Of a stretch of DNA of 5,022 nt, positions 4,382 through 5,022 are shown in pieces (positions within the stretch are counted from its first letter, which is position 1; each line of letters begins with the position of its first letter). This DNA comes from Candidatus Liptonbacteria bacterium RIFCSPLOWO2_01_FULL_53_13. GTDB lineage: Bacteria > Patescibacteriota > Minisyncoccia > UBA6257 > 2-01-FULL-56-20. The stretch lies in the NCBI GenBank assembly GCA_001818895.1, contig MHLB01000047.1, positions 1 through 5,022 on the forward strand, in the 5' to 3' direction. The notes beneath the pieces were generated by a model. It worked only from the letters and a program-made list of their open reading frames with translations, did not search any database and was not told where the DNA came from. The translations under genes and the position numbers were made by a program.

Positions 4382-5022
4382 CTAGATGGTCTCGACGACC
4401 ACTTTCGCGCTCGCAGCCGTGAGGCGGTTCTCCAGGTACTTGAGCCCCTGCCTCATGAGCTCCTCGTGGTAGGCCCACTGAGGAGGCAGGGGGTGGAGGT
4501 GAACGTCCAGCCCCCTTGCGTCCACCTCGGCGAGCCGGGCAATCCCATCGAGTGCCCCCCAGTTCTTCTCCTGGAGGAGTTCGGGCTTCTTGTACACGGA
4601 GAGCGCCCCCATGTTCTCAAGCCCGTCGGTCCATACGTCAAACCGACAAGGAGCGCCCTTGCGGAGGATGTTCATGTCCCGCATGACGCCCTCCATCCCT
4701 CGAAGGATGGACGACTGCTTCTCGGGTCTCGGCTGCTCAAGGAGCCATGCGAGCGGCTTCTCGAGATCTCCCTGTTGGACGGGGAACGCGAGCCGGCGCT
4801 CCCCTTGGTAGGAGAGGTCGTGGATGCGATACATCACCACGGTGAGGTTGCCCCTCGCCTTGATGATCTTCTCGGTGTTCATCTTCACCGTCTCGCGGAC
4901 TCGATTCGCGAGGGTGAAGCTCACCCCCTCGGTGATGTCCACTGCGATGGCGAAGGCAAACGAAACGCCCTCTACCGGCCCGACGAACCCGGCCACCGCC
5001 CGTTCGAACTCTTGCTGCTTCT
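4382..5022 (-). CDS. Partial gene, von Willebrand factor A-like domain protein (5' end outside the window)
   Basis: The - strand frame is open from the window edge to a TAG at 4384-4382, giving 212 residues of a longer protein. A GTG at 4996 is an internal codon at best: the frame continues upstream through KQQEFERA with no start. The fold order suggests a vWA-like domain. A first strand SFAFAIAVDITEGVS (DxT...S, like a metal-binding MIDAS loop) is followed by a helix and a strand LTVVMYRIHD. Then comes FDVWTDGLENMG, recalling the SDGxEN loop of vWA relatives. A strand GLDVHLHPLPPQ and a final helix WAYHEELMRQGLKYLENRL close the domain. vWA domains usually bind partner proteins through a metal ion; the partner here is unknown. 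Codon use differs from the left-hand genes: AAG, GAG, CTC and ATC dominate, where dcd and dut favour AAA and GAA. The vWA call is from pattern only; the coding call is firm. Confidence 0.75.
   Translation of the reverse strand, partial: KQQEFERAVAGFVGPVEGVSFAFAIAVDITEGVSFTLANRVRETVKMNTEKIIKARGNLTVVMYRIHDLSYQGERRLAFPVQQGDLEKPLAWLLEQPRPEKQSSILRGMEGVMRDMNILRKGAPCRFDVWTDGLENMGALSVYKKPELLQEKNWGALDGIARLAEVDARGLDVHLHPLPPQWAYHEELMRQGLKYLENRLTAASAKVVVETI

Noticed and set aside
4293..4478. 61-codon - strand frame overlapping the end of the vWA-like gene
   Set aside because: Most of it overlaps the vWA-like frame; the remaining 23-codon tail from an ATG near 4361 is too short and has no ribosome-binding site or recognisable motif.
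1..5022. CRISPR array, transposase or phage genes
   Set aside because: No regularly spaced repeats beyond the single edge duplication, and no frame with transposase, integrase or phage structural motifs.

Overview
The window looks like chromosomal DNA from an uncultured bacterium with a small genome, most likely a Candidate Phyla Radiation (Patescibacteria/Parcubacteria-type) lineage. This is an inference from several traits: short, tightly packed genes; no convincing Shine-Dalgarno sequence ahead of any start I can judge; a tRNA gene without an encoded CCA end; a compact secreted GH18-type protein; and palindromic repeats both between and inside genes. No marker gene in the window settles the taxonomy.

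Left part (1-2226). A perfect 37-bp tandem duplication sits at the very edge and carries the start of the first gene. Two + strand genes of the dUTPase/dCTP-deaminase superfamily follow, 6 bp apart. The first has a Dcd-like layout but has proline where dCTP deaminases carry the catalytic glutamate. The second is a standard trimeric dUTPase with all five motifs recognisable. Together they suggest a dUTP-clearing, dUMP-supplying module. A convergent - strand alpha/beta hydrolase shares a palindromic CTAG with dut, so both genes stop on the same four bases. The hydrolase reading frame contains two palindromic elements, one of them a perfect 44-bp palindrome, placed where they add surface-loop residues without destroying the catalytic triad.

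Middle (2227-3791). A secreted GH18-family glycosidase (+) has a promoter that places the transcription start almost on its ATG. It converges with a 102-residue three-helix membrane protein (-). The ATG of that membrane protein lies one base beyond the 3' end of a tRNA-His gene on the same strand. A promoter upstream of the tRNA appears to drive both, so tRNA 3' processing could itself create an almost leaderless mRNA.

Right part (3792-5022). About 550 bp without a gene holds a run of stem-loops, including a 95-bp nested palindrome and a strong terminator hairpin. Beyond it is the 3' part of a - strand gene with von Willebrand A-like features. Its codon use is clearly richer in G/C third positions than that of the left-hand genes, and it runs off the window end. 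I see no CRISPR array, transposase or phage gene. The points most worth checking are the in-frame palindromes in the hydrolase, the tRNA-His/membrane-protein junction, and the altered Dcd-like active site.
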